Part shown: one piece after another, positions 12,177 to 24,589 of the stretch
How the letters are laid out: every line of letters starts with the position of its first letter
Position numbering within the stretch: the stretch's first letter is position 1
DNA from: Darksidea phi
Taxonomy: Eukaryota > Ascomycota > Dothideomycetes > Pleosporales > Lentitheciaceae
Assembly: GCA_030770425.1 (NCBI GenBank)
Contig: JASJFT010000125.1
Span: 62,001 to 126,000 of the forward strand
Direction: 5' to 3'
DNA length: 64,000 bases
Position numbers and translations under genes: made by a program
Notes under the pieces: model-generated
Database searches by the model: none
The model's input: the letters and a program-made list of their open reading frames with translations, nothing else
What the model was told of the DNA's origin: nothing

Positions 12177-12650
12177 GCCGAGATTATAGCCATAGTATAT
12201 GTCAGCTACTGCGATGAACGATACCTATCTGTGAAGCTTTGGCTGAGCCCTCTCAAAACCATCAATGAAGCATTCTGTTTCGAATTTCGGAATTCGTTCC
12301 GTCTAGGCTAAGATGCAGGCGGCAGATCCAACCCCCCACTTTCCAAAAGACGTCACGTAACCCTCCACTCTTGCACCCTAAGCAATCAAGCATAGCCCCA
12401 TCTTCCCACATACGGCGCCGACTCTATGGTTCTCGCAAGGTGGGCGCTCGCGTGGCGCTTCATGGATGGGTAACTGCGGATTACAATGGCGGCAATTTGG
12501 CGCAACTTGTGCATTCCCCTTCGAAGTGCACGAGTGCGTTGCCGAACATCTTGTACTTGAAAGCCCGTTCAGCATTGAACGATTTTTAAACGCTACGCCA
12601 GTTTGGAGCAAAAGCTTACTCTCAAGAGTGCTTGAAGCCGAGTTGACATC
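12177..12650. other. Intergenic gap
   Basis: No supported gene. Short ORFs on both strands overlap each other and have no recognisable motif. Promoter of the monooxygenase at 12651 is expected here. Confidence 0.45.
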
Positions 12651-14202
12651 ATGGCTCCCGCGAAACCCGAGGTCATCAGACGGCAACAAAGGGATGCTGA
12701 TTGCAGGCTTGATGTAAGCGCATCAATGTCGCAGTGAGACTAATTGTATGAATAACGGTTACAGGTCATAATCGTCGGTGCCGGCCTCGGCGGCCTGGGA
12801 GCAGCAATATCCATTCTTCTCTCCGGCCACACAGTCACCGTGCTTGAAGCCGCCCAAGAAATCGCCGAAGTAGGTGCGGGCATCCAATGTCTTCCCAACT
12901 CATCGCGGGTTCTCATCTCATGGGGTATGGAAGATTCGCTGTCCAAACACGCCACGCGACCTAAGCAATGCAACTACATTGGATGGAAGGGCGAAACCAT
13001 TTCAAGCATGGATTTTCATGAATATGAGGAAGAGCTAGGTACTCCGTTTTGGGATTTTCACCGCGCGAATCTGCACATGGAACTACTTGAGCGGGCAGAG
13101 GACCTTGGTGCTACAATTGAGACAAACAGTAGGGTAGTGGACGTCGAGTACGAGCACTCGTCGGACCATCAGACTACCGCGATAGCAGTATTGGGCGATG
13201 GCAGAAGAAAGCGGGCAGATTTAATCGTCGGCGCTGATGGCATCAATAGTCGTTGTCGGGAAATTCTACTGGGTCATCCGGATCCACCACTTTTGACTGG
13301 AGATTTGGCATACAGGTTGTTGCTTAATACAGAAGATATGATGAGGGATCCTGAGTTGAGGATGTTTGTGGAAGATCCGCAGGTCAATTACTGGCTGGGT
13401 CCTGATGCGCATGCAGGTGAGTACTCCCATACCCTCTACCTCTCTAGATGATGAGATCCATCCTGAAGTCTGATCAGTCAATTACGTCCTCCGCGGCGGC
13501 AAACTCTTCAACATGGTCCTCCTCGTTCCCGACGACATGCCCGCTGGTGCATCGACGCTCGTCGGCAACGTCGAAGAAATGCGCGCCCTATACAAAGACT
13601 GGGACCCCCGCATTCCCAAACTGCTAGCTCTCTGTGAATCAGTGTACAAGTGGCGGTTGTGCATCAGGCCAAACCTCAATCCTACGTGGAGCCATGAAAG
13701 TGGTGCATTCACTATGCTAGGTGATGCGGCGCATGCTACGCTTCCCTACCTGGCTTCTGGTGCTGGGATGAGTCTGGAAGATGGACACGTGTTGGGCTTG
13801 TGTTTAGGGAGGTTGTCGGGGAAAAGCGATATGGATAAGAGAAAGGCGTTGGAGGTTTATGAAAGTTGCCGTCGCGAACGTACGGAGAAAGTCGTCGCGA
13901 GAGGAAATCTGCAGCAACATATCTACCACATGCATGACGGACCAGATCGGGACGAGCGGGATCGGCTGCTCCGAGAGTTTGCACATTTCAATGGAAAAGG
14001 GCGCGTGGAACAGGAAGATTTGGCGAAGAGGGGCTTAAAGGAGGACAGCGATCCGCTTCCGTGGCGGTGGCAGGGCGTGGGGAAGTGGTTGCTTACCTAT
14101 GACTGTGAGCAGGAGGTTGAAAGGAGGTGGGGGGAGGTTGACGAGGCGAGGCGGGCGGGAGCGGAACGAAAGCAAATTGCCGGAGCGAGGGCTGTGTTGT
14201 AG
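12651..14202 (+). CDS. FAD-dependent monooxygenase, salicylate hydroxylase-like
   Basis: Single-component flavin hydroxylase of the UbiH/salicylate hydroxylase type. Exons 12651-12713, 12765-13416 and 13478-14202 give 479 residues. The first intron splits the protein just before the dinucleotide-binding motif IIVGAGLGGLGAA. Further motifs: LEAAQEIAEVGAGIQ, RANLHMELL, the DG motif LIVGADGINSRCRE and the FAD motif MLGDAAHATLPYLASGAGM followed by LEDG. The C-terminus is basic and Glu-rich. Third gene of a same-strand run with the phenol-hydroxylase-like enzyme and deacetylase, so a role in degrading or modifying an aromatic compound is plausible. The exact substrate is unknown. Confidence 0.92.
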
Positions 14203-14984
14203 ATCGAAAGGTTTGCTTTCCCGGACGGTGCATTGGGGGGTGTTCTACTTGCATGCAGCGTTGCGTTCGACATGCGAGTGCCTTCAGCCGAGGTTGCTTT
14301 GAACCCTGCAGTTTGCAGCTTTCTTCCATCCACCCACTATGCCCTCTCTCGTTCACGAAAATCGACATCCTCCCCCTTCGCATGCACCCAAATCCTAACC
14401 CCAGTCGACAATCACTACTCGAGTACTTCTTCATCTGAATTAGCGTCACCATGGTGTTGTTACCCCCATCGCAAATTGCGGAGCTCATGCTCTTTCAGAA
14501 TGCCGATAAAAGCAAAACCCATCCCCTCTTATCTTTGGAACACGTATGTGGTTTAACCCAATACTCTGGATACCCCTTGCCTTGAATGACGCATTCTTCG
14601 TTAACGGTGTGCAGATTGCAGTCGACAGACGTATCATTATCCATTCGGGTATTCTCAATACCCCGGTCCCACTATGGTCACCGCATTCAATCTCGAACTT
14701 ACTAAATAGAACTTCCATGTCCCCGGTGACGGCCCCCCCAACGCATGCAGATTTATTTGCTGCACACGCGTTCCTTGATGAACCTTCCATTTGCGATATG
14801 ACGACCCATCTGTCGATCGCGGGTCTGGAATGCTTAAAATACCTAGCCTCGCCGTCTTTGCAGGACCTTAGTCTTGAGCTTGCTTTCGTCATCACTTTAT
14901 AGCCGTTCGAGTACCTCTATTCATTTTGCGCGCGCGTTCCCTTAGAGCTGAAAAGACACGCTTGGTCGAGAAAGTAAACCGATC
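14203..14984. other. Intergenic gap
   Basis: About 780 bp without a supported gene. Antiparallel ORFs of 118 and 136 codons cover 14485-14902, but neither shows a family motif, a signal peptide or splice continuation, so both were left out. Confidence 0.45.
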
Positions 14985-15878
14985 ATGTCCATCCTCCTTC
15001 CTCTTTACATATACCCGGGTGCTGGAAGATGGGATCCACTCTACGCGGCGTATGCTTCAACTTCTAAAACCTTGTGCTTTTACTCTAACAACATCAAGGG
15101 CCTCGGAGCACCCCGATATCCAGTTCACTGTCGTCGTGAACCCGTGCTCTGGACCGTGCAGAGGCTCACGACCAGACCAGGTATACCTCAACGAAATCCC
15201 CAAGCTAGACTCGTACGACAACATCCGTACATTAGGCTACGTGGCGACGAACTATACCAACAAGATTATCGATGATGTACTGGCCGATATCAATACCTGG
15301 GCTACGTGGCCACGCATGTTCAACAATACAAAGCTGAAGGTGGATGGTATCTTCTTTGACGAGACTCCAAGTACATATAACCCTTCCGCATTCAGTTATC
15401 TGGAGAAAGCGAGCAGAGCAGTGAAGAACGGAACCAGTTTCCGCGATCGATTCGTCGGTATGTTGCCTCCGCATACCTCGTAGAATTGGAACCGAAATCG
15501 GGACTAATGCAAATTATCTTAGTCCATAATCCGGGCTTCATCGCCCCGGATATTATCAGAGGCAGGAACTTCAGCCAACAATCATACATCAACCTCACCG
15601 ACATCACAGTCCTCTTCGAAGAGACCTTCGACAAGTTTCTGCTCCGTCAGAACTTCGACTCTCTCCAGTCTCACAACATCCGTCGCTCGAAACTCGCCAT
15701 CATCCTACACTCGCTACCTGATATAAGTAAGAGAGTTCTGGATTTCGTGGTCGAGCAGATACAAGAGGGTGCCGAGTGGCTGTTTTTGACAGATGTGAAG
15801 GTTAAGGATGAATACTACCATAGTTTCAGTCCGATCTTTGCAGATATGGTTAATAGCGTTGATGGTGGGGCTGAATGA
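14985..15878 (+). CDS. Spherulation-specific family 4 (spherulin-4) protein
   Basis: Member of the spherulin-4 family (TIM-barrel-like, function unproven; named from slime mould encystment, related to some exopolysaccharide glycosidases). Exons 14985-15049, 15099-15457 and 15523-15878 give 259 residues. Family hallmarks: LLPLYIYPGAGRWDPLY at the N-terminus, FTVVVNPCSGP, IRTLGYVATNY, then DGIFFDE with acidic residues and ATGs absent upstream. The second intron splits a Val codon (FRDRFV). There is no clear signal peptide, although some homologues are secreted. Copy A of the dispersed repeat begins about 15 bp after the stop codon. Confidence 0.9.
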
Positions 15879-15893
15879 TATTCTTGTTGTTAT

Positions 15894-16013
15894 TTCTTTG
15901 GATTTTCATGGTGGGAGTATCTTTTGTAGGGTCCGCACGGAACACAAGCGGTTTGTACACAGTAGGGGTGCTATACCCACATCTTATACATGATAATGGA
16001 GTTATAGAGCTGT
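15894..16013 (-). repeat. Dispersed repeat family, copy A
   Basis: About 120 bp matching copy B (20547-20715) in reverse orientation with only scattered mismatches; shared blocks include TGTGTACAAAC, GTGCGGACCCTACAAAAG and ATGTATAAG. It lacks the 5' part of copy B. Noncoding, located directly 3' of the spherulin-4 gene. Nature unknown: a solo-LTR or MITE fragment is possible. Confidence 0.75.
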
Positions 16014-16279
16014 CTAGGAATTAATATACCATTTTACCGAGTAGTATTCCAAGCTTCTATAGAATGGAATATATATTTATCTCGAATAAGTAGCAGCCAT
16101 TGCGTCGTCAAACTCGCTCGTATATATATTGATATAAAGCAGTACAGGTAGAATTTAGATGGTAGAGAGAACAGGTTAAGTTTCCTACCCATTTAAAAGC
16201 TGCCAGTAATTCAATCATTGTCTATAAGCTATAGCCCTTACTCGAAGAAAAAGAGGCTGTATTGCTGAACTATCCTAGC

Positions 16280-17281
16280 TTATAGCCATTGCTTAGTACC
16301 AAAGTGGGACAAGAAAGCGCCACCATTGCCCTTCTCAATGCTAGATGTCTCAATAACCGACAAGACAGCTTTAACGGACTCTTCCGGCGTTATCGGACCC
16401 TTGAAATGAGGCGCATATGCCTGGAACTTCCCCATCATTCCCTGAAGAGCAGGCAGCTTCTCGGTCGGGATATCATTGTAGTGGCCCACGTCGACTACTC
16501 CGGGACTGATACTGAGGAACAACACGCCGTCTTTCTTGTACTGGGCGTTGAACTTGGCGACGGCCATGTTAACGGCTGCTTTGCTAATGGCGTATATAGG
16601 AGCGATTTCGACGTCGTACTTGTTAACCAAGTCTAAGTCGCCCATACCACTCGAAATAACGGTAACCTTCTTAGTCTTACCGTTGAGAATCAGCGGCAAG
16701 AACAGGTTGCAGAGGTGGATATTCCCGAGAACGCTGGTGTTCATTGAGCTGTGGAAGTTCTCGGCGAACTCCTCGGGCTTAGCCCCTCTATTAATTTAAG
16801 ACGTCAGTATCATCGGTTATATACAGGAGTGTTAAGAGGCGGACAACTTACAGGGTTCCAATGCCATCAAAGGCATCCCACTGTGAAACGTTGGCAGCAT
16901 TAGCGATGAGGTAGTCGAGGCTACCACCGGTGATCCTGGCGGTATCCTGAGCGGCTTTCTGTGGATATTGTGTTAGCAACTAATCACCAGCCTGCTCACC
17001 CAGCTTTGCGATCTTACCTTTAGAGCATCATAGTTGGCAAGGTCTGCCTCCAAGATGGTGATGTTGGACCGTCCACTCAACTCCTCAGTAACCCGCTTGT
17101 CGGTTGCCGGCTTGTTTCGAACGATCCCGATGACTGTGTTATCTGGGTCACTGGAGAGATGTTGCAAGAATCCCCACTGTCGACGAAAATCTGGATGTCA
17201 GCTTTCAAATCTAGGTACCACGGTTCTGGAAAGACCTACGCCAATGCCTTTGGAAACCCCAGTGATAACGTAAGAGGGCAT
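16280..17281 (-). CDS. Short-chain dehydrogenase/reductase
   Basis: NAD(P)-dependent oxidoreductase of the classical SDR type. Exons 17240-17281, 17018-17176, 16852-16958 and 16280-16787 give 271 residues in frame. Cofactor motif TGVSKGIG at the N-terminus, NAAN, the catalytic Ser in ISSGMGD and catalytic YAISK are all present; SPGVVDVG follows. The conserved first exon of 42 nt ends inside the glycine-rich turn (GIG|WGF). Substrate unknown. Neighbours are a spherulin-4 gene and a Zn2Cys6 regulator transcribed away from it, so the region 17282-18003 is a shared promoter. Confidence 0.93.
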
Positions 17282-18003
17282 TCTGGATGATTTGAATACG
17301 AGGTGATTTATTGTGCGAGATGGTTTGCTCAGTCCTGAACTTTGTGTGCGGATGACCGCGATTACAGGTAGCGGGCGGGTGCTTTTATAATATCACAGTG
17401 AGTTATCACAGTGAATCACTGTAAGGGAAAGAAGTGAGAACTGCGGTTGATTGTGAAAGCTCTGTATGAGAGCAGCTTATATAGAACAGAATGAGGCGTA
17501 GCAGCCAGGAGCAGTCATGTGATCTGACCTGGTGTGAGCTAGCCTGATATATAACTTTCTCGTGCTGCATATCCGCTCTCACTCCGCACTCGCTACCTGA
17601 GGTGGGTATGATGACAAGCTCATTGGGTTGATAATGCCCAGTGTACTTGAGACAGCGTGAAGTTGCTCGCCGTTGTAATGTGGTGTATACCGGATGCGGT
17701 GTAGCGGGACAAGGTTTGCGCACTGCTTCGCACAAACCTGCCGACTGAGCAAAAAGTGCCCATGCGTGCATGGCCAAGGCGGCAAGTAAATTCGTCCGAG
17801 TCCTCATCTAGGGATCGCACGTGACATTGAATCAGCACTAGTTACTGGTGAAATGATTAGAAGTGGGGCCTCGATATCGACGGTGACGCTAGCTAAGACA
17901 AAGTGGGTATATCATGACGTTCTCAGAACCTCGAGGGGAGCAAGTATTTGCGAACACTTATTTGCAAGGCGACTTGGCCACCTTTATTGGAGAAAAATTC
18001 GAC
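17282..18003. promoter_or_regulatory. Shared divergent promoter, SDR / Zn2Cys6 regulator
   Basis: A 722-bp gap between divergent starts, no supported gene. An 11-bp direct repeat reading TATCACAGTGA is seen around 17392-17413 just upstream of the SDR start and could be an operator; this is inference only. Confidence 0.35.
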
Positions 18004-19665
18004 ATGGAGGCCGCAGGAACTGCAAAGAGAGGCTGCGGCACGTGCAGAGGTAAGCTTCCCATTTGTCGAACCGGGATTTCCATCTGATGCGCTGATACAG
18101 ATCGTAAAATCCTCTGTGATCGCGGCACACCGGCGTGTCTACAGTGTTCTCGCTCAAAGAGGAAATGTAAGGGCTATGGTTTACGGCTATCATGGCCGAG
18201 CAAGAGCGACAACAGGCGTGCAATTGTGATGAAGCAGCAAAGATGTTATAAAGTCACGAACAGTGACGACTCCTTTCTAGACGCACACTTCATTCATGCA
18301 TTTTCTCGGGATGTCGAGTTGCATTACCACTTGACCGCTTCATTACCGATCCGACCAACCTTGCGCATACCTTTGCCGCGGATCTCGTCCGCATTAGGCG
18401 TCGGTGACCTTGAACTGTTTCAGTACTGTATAGCTTACCCTGGGTTATGTAGAGTATTTGGAGGCTGACAGTAACCCCTAGTTCAGTGCGCGGCTTCGCA
18501 GTCCCTGGCGATTTTCGGCCATGATGCCACCCATCTCGGCAACATCCTCATGCGCATCGCTTTGACGGGTAACACACCCTCCGCTTCTGCAGTACTCCAT
18601 TCACTACTCGCCTTGTCTTCGCTCCATAGGTACGGCGTCCAGGAGCAAGCTTGGGGGCTTAAGATATCTAGTCTTAAAGCATTGGCGGCGGCGTCAAGGA
18701 GCGATTTGAGTGCCATTGAAGCAATACAGCATGTCGCTGCGGGAATGCTGCTGTGTTCTTTCGAGGTTAGTCCTTGGTAGATTCTCATTGCGATGATATG
18801 CTCACTGGCGTTGGCTTAGGTCCATCAGGCATCCTGTACCTCGAGCCAGTGGACGTGGTATATTAAGGGTGTTAAAGAAGTCCTTCATGCCACTTGCCCA
18901 AGAAGGTATCGCGAAGACGAAGAAGTAATCACTTTGCTGAACTGGGTATACTACCACGATGTAATGGCCCGATTTACCATGCGGCACTGGTCCGGAAAGG
19001 CTGCAGGACTGCCTTCAAATCCATCGAACGTTTGGCCAGAAGGGATCGTTCAAGTGCTGCCTAGCAAAATTAGTGCGCCGGTAGAGGATTGTGTCCTCCG
19101 TACAGGACTCTCGGCCTTGAGCACTCTACAGTTGCTCTCCGAAGTCTGTGATGCAGTGTCGGTGAGACCCCAGCTCGCAGCCTTGTCGGCGCAAGAGTTG
19201 GACGATTACAGAAGCTCCTTGCGAGTCCTCGACTGGCGATGTAGGAGCACCTCGCTCGGCCCATACCCCGGCGAGACACTAGAAATGGCGACCGTGGCGG
19301 AGCTGTACCGGCTAGCTATGCTTGTGTACCTCAATCGTGCGTCGAGGGAGCAGCTTGGCCAATCAGCCGGAACACGACAGCACATCAACAAAGCCTTCGC
19401 ATTGTTCTCCCAGTTGAGTGCCTGCGAGCGACAATTTCCCGTCTTCGTCCTAGGCTCCGAAGCACGAACGGATGAGGAGCGAGCAATTATCCTTGATCTT
19501 GTGTCTAGGACCGAAAAGAAAACTTCGTCGCGGTCACTCACTCATGTCAAGATACTAGTACAGGCAATGTGGGCCCAGGATGACCTCGCGGGTGGGGAGC
19601 TCGATTATTGGGACAAGATGACTACTGTCATTAGCAGCTGTTCAATTGTGCCTTGTTTAGTCTAG
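18004..19665 (+). CDS. Zn2Cys6 fungal transcription factor
   Basis: DNA-binding regulator with an N-terminal binuclear zinc cluster (C11, C14, C21, C28, C31, C38; spacing CX2CX6CX6CX2CX6C), followed by a basic stretch and a fungal-specific regulatory region (HAFSRDVELHYHLTAS, then LELFQYF and LMRIALTGN). Exons 18004-18049, 18101-18427, 18482-18765 and 18820-19665 give 500 residues. The first intron splits the zinc cluster after the second Cys, a common position in fungi. Lies between the SDR and an MFS transporter, so it may control them; that is inference. Target genes cannot be read from the sequence. Confidence 0.9.
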
Positions 19666-19795
19666 CAAGTGAGGGTGAGGTTGCGCAGAAGGAGCACACT
19701 ATGGAAGACGAATATTAAATGGTATTGATGTAGATTGCTTCTTAAATGTCGTCGCGTCATGGTCAAAGAAGCGCATGTATACAGACGTCCACAAC

Positions 19796-20086
19796 TCACC
19801 CACCCAATCCTCCACCGAAGCAACATTCAGAACAACCAGGGCAGCAGCCACAACAGCGGCAACACGCCCTCGTCATGCGACTATCTTTCTTGCGGCGCTT
19901 GCCGTCAGCATCGACTCTGTATTCGTAGGCTGGATTGCTTGGACTCGCGTACACTGGCATAGCAGTGGGCTGTGGCTGGGTGGATACAGGCTGCTGCGCT
20001 TTTCCCGGTACAATATAAGCCTGTGGTGGCGGTGTTGGGCGGTACGCGTTCGGGTCGTAGGACGAGGATTTGGAAAACCAACCCAT
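19796..20086 (-). CDS. Small Pro-rich protein with Cys-rich (CYSTM-like) C-terminus
   Basis: A 96-residue ORF starting MGWFSKSS. The first half is rich in Pro, Gln, Tyr and Ala; a basic stretch (GKRRKKD) follows; the last 25 residues hold nine cysteines (ACCRCCGCCPGCSECC) and end in glycines. This resembles cysteine-rich transmembrane-module (CYSTM) tail proteins linked with stress responses, but the hydrophobic part is weak. The upstream in-frame ATG at 20275 would add 63 residues without recognised features; 20086 was chosen because MGWFSKSS begins the compositionally distinct protein. Function unknown. Confidence 0.6.
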   Translation of the reverse strand: MGWFSKSSSYDPNAYRPTPPPQAYIVPGKAQQPVSTQPQPTAMPVYASPSNPAYEYRVDADGKRRKKDSRMTRACCRCCGCCPGCSECCFGGGLGG

Positions 20087-20546
20087 GGCGGTGACCCGAT
20101 ATTCGAGAGGAGTTGTTGATGTGCAGGTGGGTTGCAATATCAAGCTTCGTAAGGGCTGGATACCGAGAGAGCTCGTACAGGTGCTGGGAGTCGCGAACGG
20201 ATACACTATCTTGTAGCACTGCACAGCATTTCTATGGTGGGTACACGCCACCGGCGTCATAGATTTTCGGGTCATAGATGAGAAAACAAGCTCTCGACAG
20301 GCGTGCAGCTAATGGGTTCCGAATCGCTTCGTGTTCTCGCAACATATTTCTCCATTTGGTAGAGTTTCGAAATATACCCGCTGATCGCTTTTGTGAGAGG
20401 CAAATCGGGCTAAAAGTATGCACGGAAGGATTTTGCGATGTCTTACATTTGGGGCGCCCGATTTTGATTGAATGTATAACGCGACATCAATATGGCCATT
20501 GCCTATAAAATACACAGGAATTCTATAAGAGATAAATATTGTCAAT

Positions 20547-20715
20547 GCTCGAAACATCACCTCATCGGCCATGAGCATCCTACTGTGTATAGCTCTACAG
20601 CTCTATTATCATGTATAAGGTGTGGGTATAGCACCTCCACTGTGTACAAACTCCTACTGTGTTTCGTGCGGACCCTACAAAAGATACTCCCACTGTGCAA
20701 ATCCAAATCAAATAA
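20547..20715 (+). repeat. Dispersed repeat family, copy B (longest)
   Basis: About 169 bp; matches copy A (reverse, 15894-16013) through most of its length and copy C (32353-32456) at both ends. Shared with copy C: AACATCACCTC and TACAAACTCCTACT, then TACAAAAGA and AAATCCAAA. No ORF or clear terminal inverted repeat. It lies about 165 bp from the 3' end of the MFS gene. Confidence 0.75.
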
Positions 20716-20880
20716 GAGATAATTATCCCTCGTGAAGTTGTGCCATTTTAGATTCCTTCGAGCCATACACAGGATGGCGACGCATGAGCGCGAGCATCAC
20801 CTTGCTCCTCCCCACAGTAGTGGTCGCAGTGCCCCGCCGTTTGTAGTAGGTCTATTGCCTTTTCACAGGAACAAAACATC

Positions 20881-22528
20881 TCATTGTCTTTGAAAGTTCC
20901 GGTCGACGAGCCGGTTTCTCATTTTCTTTTGTTTTTCCGCTTCTTGTCTCCATTTCATCCCCTTTTTCATGACCCAGAATACTACCCCGATCAACGCTGT
21001 GTAAACCAAAGCGATGGACGTAAACGCCCATCCGGGATTCATGGCGCGACACATGGGAATAACGGCAGCGCAGCCACCTGCAGACATGAAGCATCGGACG
21101 AAATTGACCGCTGCTGTCGCTGTCGCAGGCTGGTCTCGATGAAGGTCGATGAGCAGCGTATTCGTAATGTTGAAGGCAGTCGAGACACCAAATCCAATGA
21201 TGAAAAGCGCTATTTCAGGTCCGGCAATGTGCGTCCTAAATTTCACGGTCCATCCGAAAGCGACCAGGCCAATGGTTCCAATGATATGCCCCGGTGCAAC
21301 GACCTGCAGCCGCACTTTTTCGATGGGGAAGTTGCTCAGATCTTGCTGCTTTCCTTTGACGATGGGATATTTGAGACTTCTCGCGTGTCTTCTGAAGTTC
21401 CAGTCCACAATGTGGCCCGTGGTCAGCGACGATATTAGACAACCTGCGCCTATCGAGATATAGCAAAGCCCGATTTTCAGCTCGTCTAGGCCGTATGCAT
21501 CGAGGAAGAGGTCTGGGATGGCGGCTGATACAATCATCATTCCAGTGAAGAAAAGCCCGCTGTATAGAAGAACGATGCATGACTCCTTCTCGCCAAGGAT
21601 GCGGAGAGTGGTGAGGGGGTTGGGGAGCTTGAATTCGCGGTTGCCGGTCGGGCATACACAAGAGTCTTCTTGGACGAATGCGGATTTTTTCTGATGCCTG
21701 TGCCCTTGGAGGCGGCTAAAAAGGGATCGGTCCACACCCTTGGCCGGTATGGATCCATTCCCAACCACAGCTCTGCACGTCTCTGGAAACAGAAAAACGA
21801 ACAAGACAAGAAGGATACCTGCGAAAATAGCGAGGAACCAGAAGGTCGACCGCCAGCCAAGATAGCGGGCGAGTATCCCTCCGATTGTAGGACCAAAGGC
21901 AGGCCCGAAAAGTATACCAGACGTAGCGTAGCCCATGTATTTGCCTCGTTCTGCAGAGGTTGATATGTCGGCGACAACCGCAACGGTAAGCGCGATGGCG
22001 GCGCTACAGCCAAAAGCCTGAAGAATGCGTAACATCAAGAGTGCGACGTAGTTGGTCTGCAGTGCTAAGCCAATATTAGCAGCTATGAAAATGACAAAGC
22101 AAACGATGAATGACAGTCTCCGGCCACTGTTGTCAGACATGCCTCCAATAATAGCTGGCGCAATGGCTTGCGCAACCTGTTCACGTTAACGACATATTGA
22201 AGAGTGCTTGTTGAGACTGTACCATGTAGGTGGTAATAGAAATGTTGGTCATGGTAGGAGTAACATGCAGGACGTCCGAGAGCACATTCAGTACTGGATA
22301 GAACAGCGTAGCTCCGAACGGACTGATGAGGGCACTCGTCGATACGAGCGAAATGATCAAGATTTTCTCAGTTTGTGTGAAGATCGAGTACGGTGGTCCA
22401 GACGCTTGTCGTTGAAGCGCGCTTTGATCTTCCCCGCTCTCCACATCTTGTACTTTCTGTACTTTTTCGTCGACCTCCTCCATTGGAGCTTGCGCAGATG
22501 CTCCTTCTGAGATACCTGAGGTAGCCAT
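20881..22528 (-). CDS. MFS transporter, DHA1-like drug:H+ antiporter family
   Basis: Twelve-helix-type membrane transporter of the plasma membrane. Exons 22223-22528 and 20881-22176 give 533 residues. A cytoplasmic N-terminus of ~75 acidic/polar residues precedes helix 1 (ILIISLVSTSALISPFG). Motif A-like GGMSDNSGRR lies in loop 2-3, followed by RILQAFGCS and the antiporter motif C-type GPAFGPTIGG. A long central loop rich in basic residues includes CVCP. Start 22528 was chosen as the first Met before the acidic tail. Likely exports small toxic or secondary compounds, or imports a nutrient; substrate unknown. Near the Zn2Cys6 regulator. Confidence 0.92.
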
Positions 22529-23108
22529 TACTTCGTTGGAGTTTTTGCAATGTAGAAGATGTACTCTCGGAGCACAGCAACCCGAGTAAGTGCAATGAAC
22601 ATGCCGCTGCAAACTCGCACTTTTGTTTCCATGGTCCGCTAATCGAGCTGCAGTCTAGCGACGCCATCTTTGCCCGAAATGTCGGCAATTGCACTAATTA
22701 GTGCGGGTTACTTACCCGAGAACGATCCTCCACAGCTAAATCATCGTACTTGGGCTCTAAGCTTATTACAGTTGGTTAAATTGCAGGCTACAGGTGATAA
22801 CGACAAGGGTGGCTTGGGTGGCTTGAATAGACCCTCCGGGGATAGGCGCACCGTGTGGAGATAAGATATCCGGTATCCGAGGTCCGTCTTTACGTACGTG
22901 ACCCGATGTTCCAATTCCCGCGAACATCAACTGTCTGTTTTGTTATCCCCGCGGAATACCGGTGCAGATGTATCGTTACTCAATATTATCGTCCTCGCCG
23001 TGGAAAAGCCTAAGCTCTACCTTCGCCACAACAGGCCCATCGTGGATCTACTCCGCCCTTCCGGTAGCCTCATCTGCATCGTGTTCCGTCAACGTCCCAC
23101 TCATCACT

Positions 23109-24075
23109 CTAAGTTCTAGCTCCTCTTAGCATCCCCTTATTAAACTCCTTGCGGTCCTGCATAGAAAACAACCTCTTTGGAACATACACCCCCTGTACGC
23201 CGGTATGGCCGCTCGAGCCCCACACGTGCACTCTCGTCCCAGGCTTCAAGAGTGGCGTCATCTCAGTCGAAGGAGGATGAACGACGTAGTCTAAATGCAT
23301 CTGTTGAGATGGATGTCTTGATCCGTAAGAGGAGATCGAAGATCAAGCGCCCAGTATCTGTGAGGGTAATAGCGGTATGCGAAAGCTCCCATTCGCCGTC
23401 TTTATTAAGCTCGACTTTACTTCCTAGAACACGGCCAAGATCTGATGGCCGAAGCAAGTGCCGGTAGATCTGTTGAGCGGCAAGTGGTCGTATGCGTACA
23501 CTTGATGAAATCCATATGCTTGTAGGTCCATTTCTCGTCACTGTGCGCATCATACGCGCTTTCTGGATTGAGGGTCAAGAGAGCGCGTAACTGATCAATT
23601 GACTATAGAAAAAGAGATATCAAACATGCTCAAATGCAAATATGCAGCACGCTTCGTGTGGTCAAGATGGCATGTACGTCATTCGTAATCTTCCCTCCGT
23701 CAGGCTCGACTACATATTGCATAACCGTCTCTATGCCTAATTTTGGGTCGTGCTCGTCGCCAGTACATTTAAGCAGATCGTCAAACACCTAACCAAACGA
23801 ACCCTTCTTTTCCTATAAATCGGCATATGGTTCGTCCGTTTCCAACACCAACATGCGCATTTTCCGAAGATGTGTCCGAAACGACCGTGCGCGCTTCGGT
23901 TGTGGTACCATTGCAGATGCAAAGTCGTCCCGGAAGAGTTTGCAGTAGGTCGTTGGGACGTAGCAGCTTCGCAGCTAGATAAAACCAGAACTGGCCTGTC
24001 GATTAGCTTTATTCTAAAAAGAAGCATTTTTTTCTCCTTTCTACGTCGCCACGTAAGACGAGCCTTGTTACGCAC
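23109..24075 (-). pseudogene. Possible decayed gene of unknown family
   Basis: Pieces in different minus-strand frames read like protein: a fragment around 23690-23790 (FDDLLKCTGDEHDPK), one of 96 codons ending at 23263 (RLIFDLLLRIKTSIS) and one of 63 codons ending at 23109 (VHVWGSSGHTGVQGVYVPK). They follow each other in one direction but do not join through convincing introns. This could be a gene broken by frameshifts or three chance ORFs. No family is recognised. Confidence 0.25.
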
Positions 24076-24589
24076 TTGTGCGGTTGCAATCCTGTATCTA
24101 TAACGTAATGCGCCCGTATGAACCGGTTCAGCCCAGGAAAAAATGTCGTCTGCATTTCCATCGCATAACCCTGGTTAAGCTAATAGCAAGCCACCTAAGA
24201 GAGAGAGAGAGAGCGACGCGCATATCATCGTTCAGTATTGGGGCTTAAATGGCCGCAAGCTAATTCAAACAGACGCGGTAAAGGTGGCATCGTCAACGAT
24301 GCGCACTGATGAGTACGCATGCGCACAACAGGAAATAGAGTCTCAGCCGCTCATTCTTGAGCAAATCTACTGGCAGTTTTCCCAGCAAGTGAGTACCGTT
24401 TATTCATAGTTAGCGCTAGTTTTTACTGCTGGGGCGTTCCCCGAGTCCCGCGTGGGCTTCGTATGATGTCATCGTTCGCGAAATGCATTTAACTATTAAA
24501 CTAATTACCCATTAAATTGCTGTAAAATAAAAATAACTAAACAGTTAGGCTGTTTTCAAGCCTACCTTGGGGGTAATCCTGAGTCCCCT

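Noticed and set aside
14485..14902. Antiparallel ORFs of 118 and 136 codons
   Set aside because: Neither has a motif, codon bias or splice context that tells one from the other.
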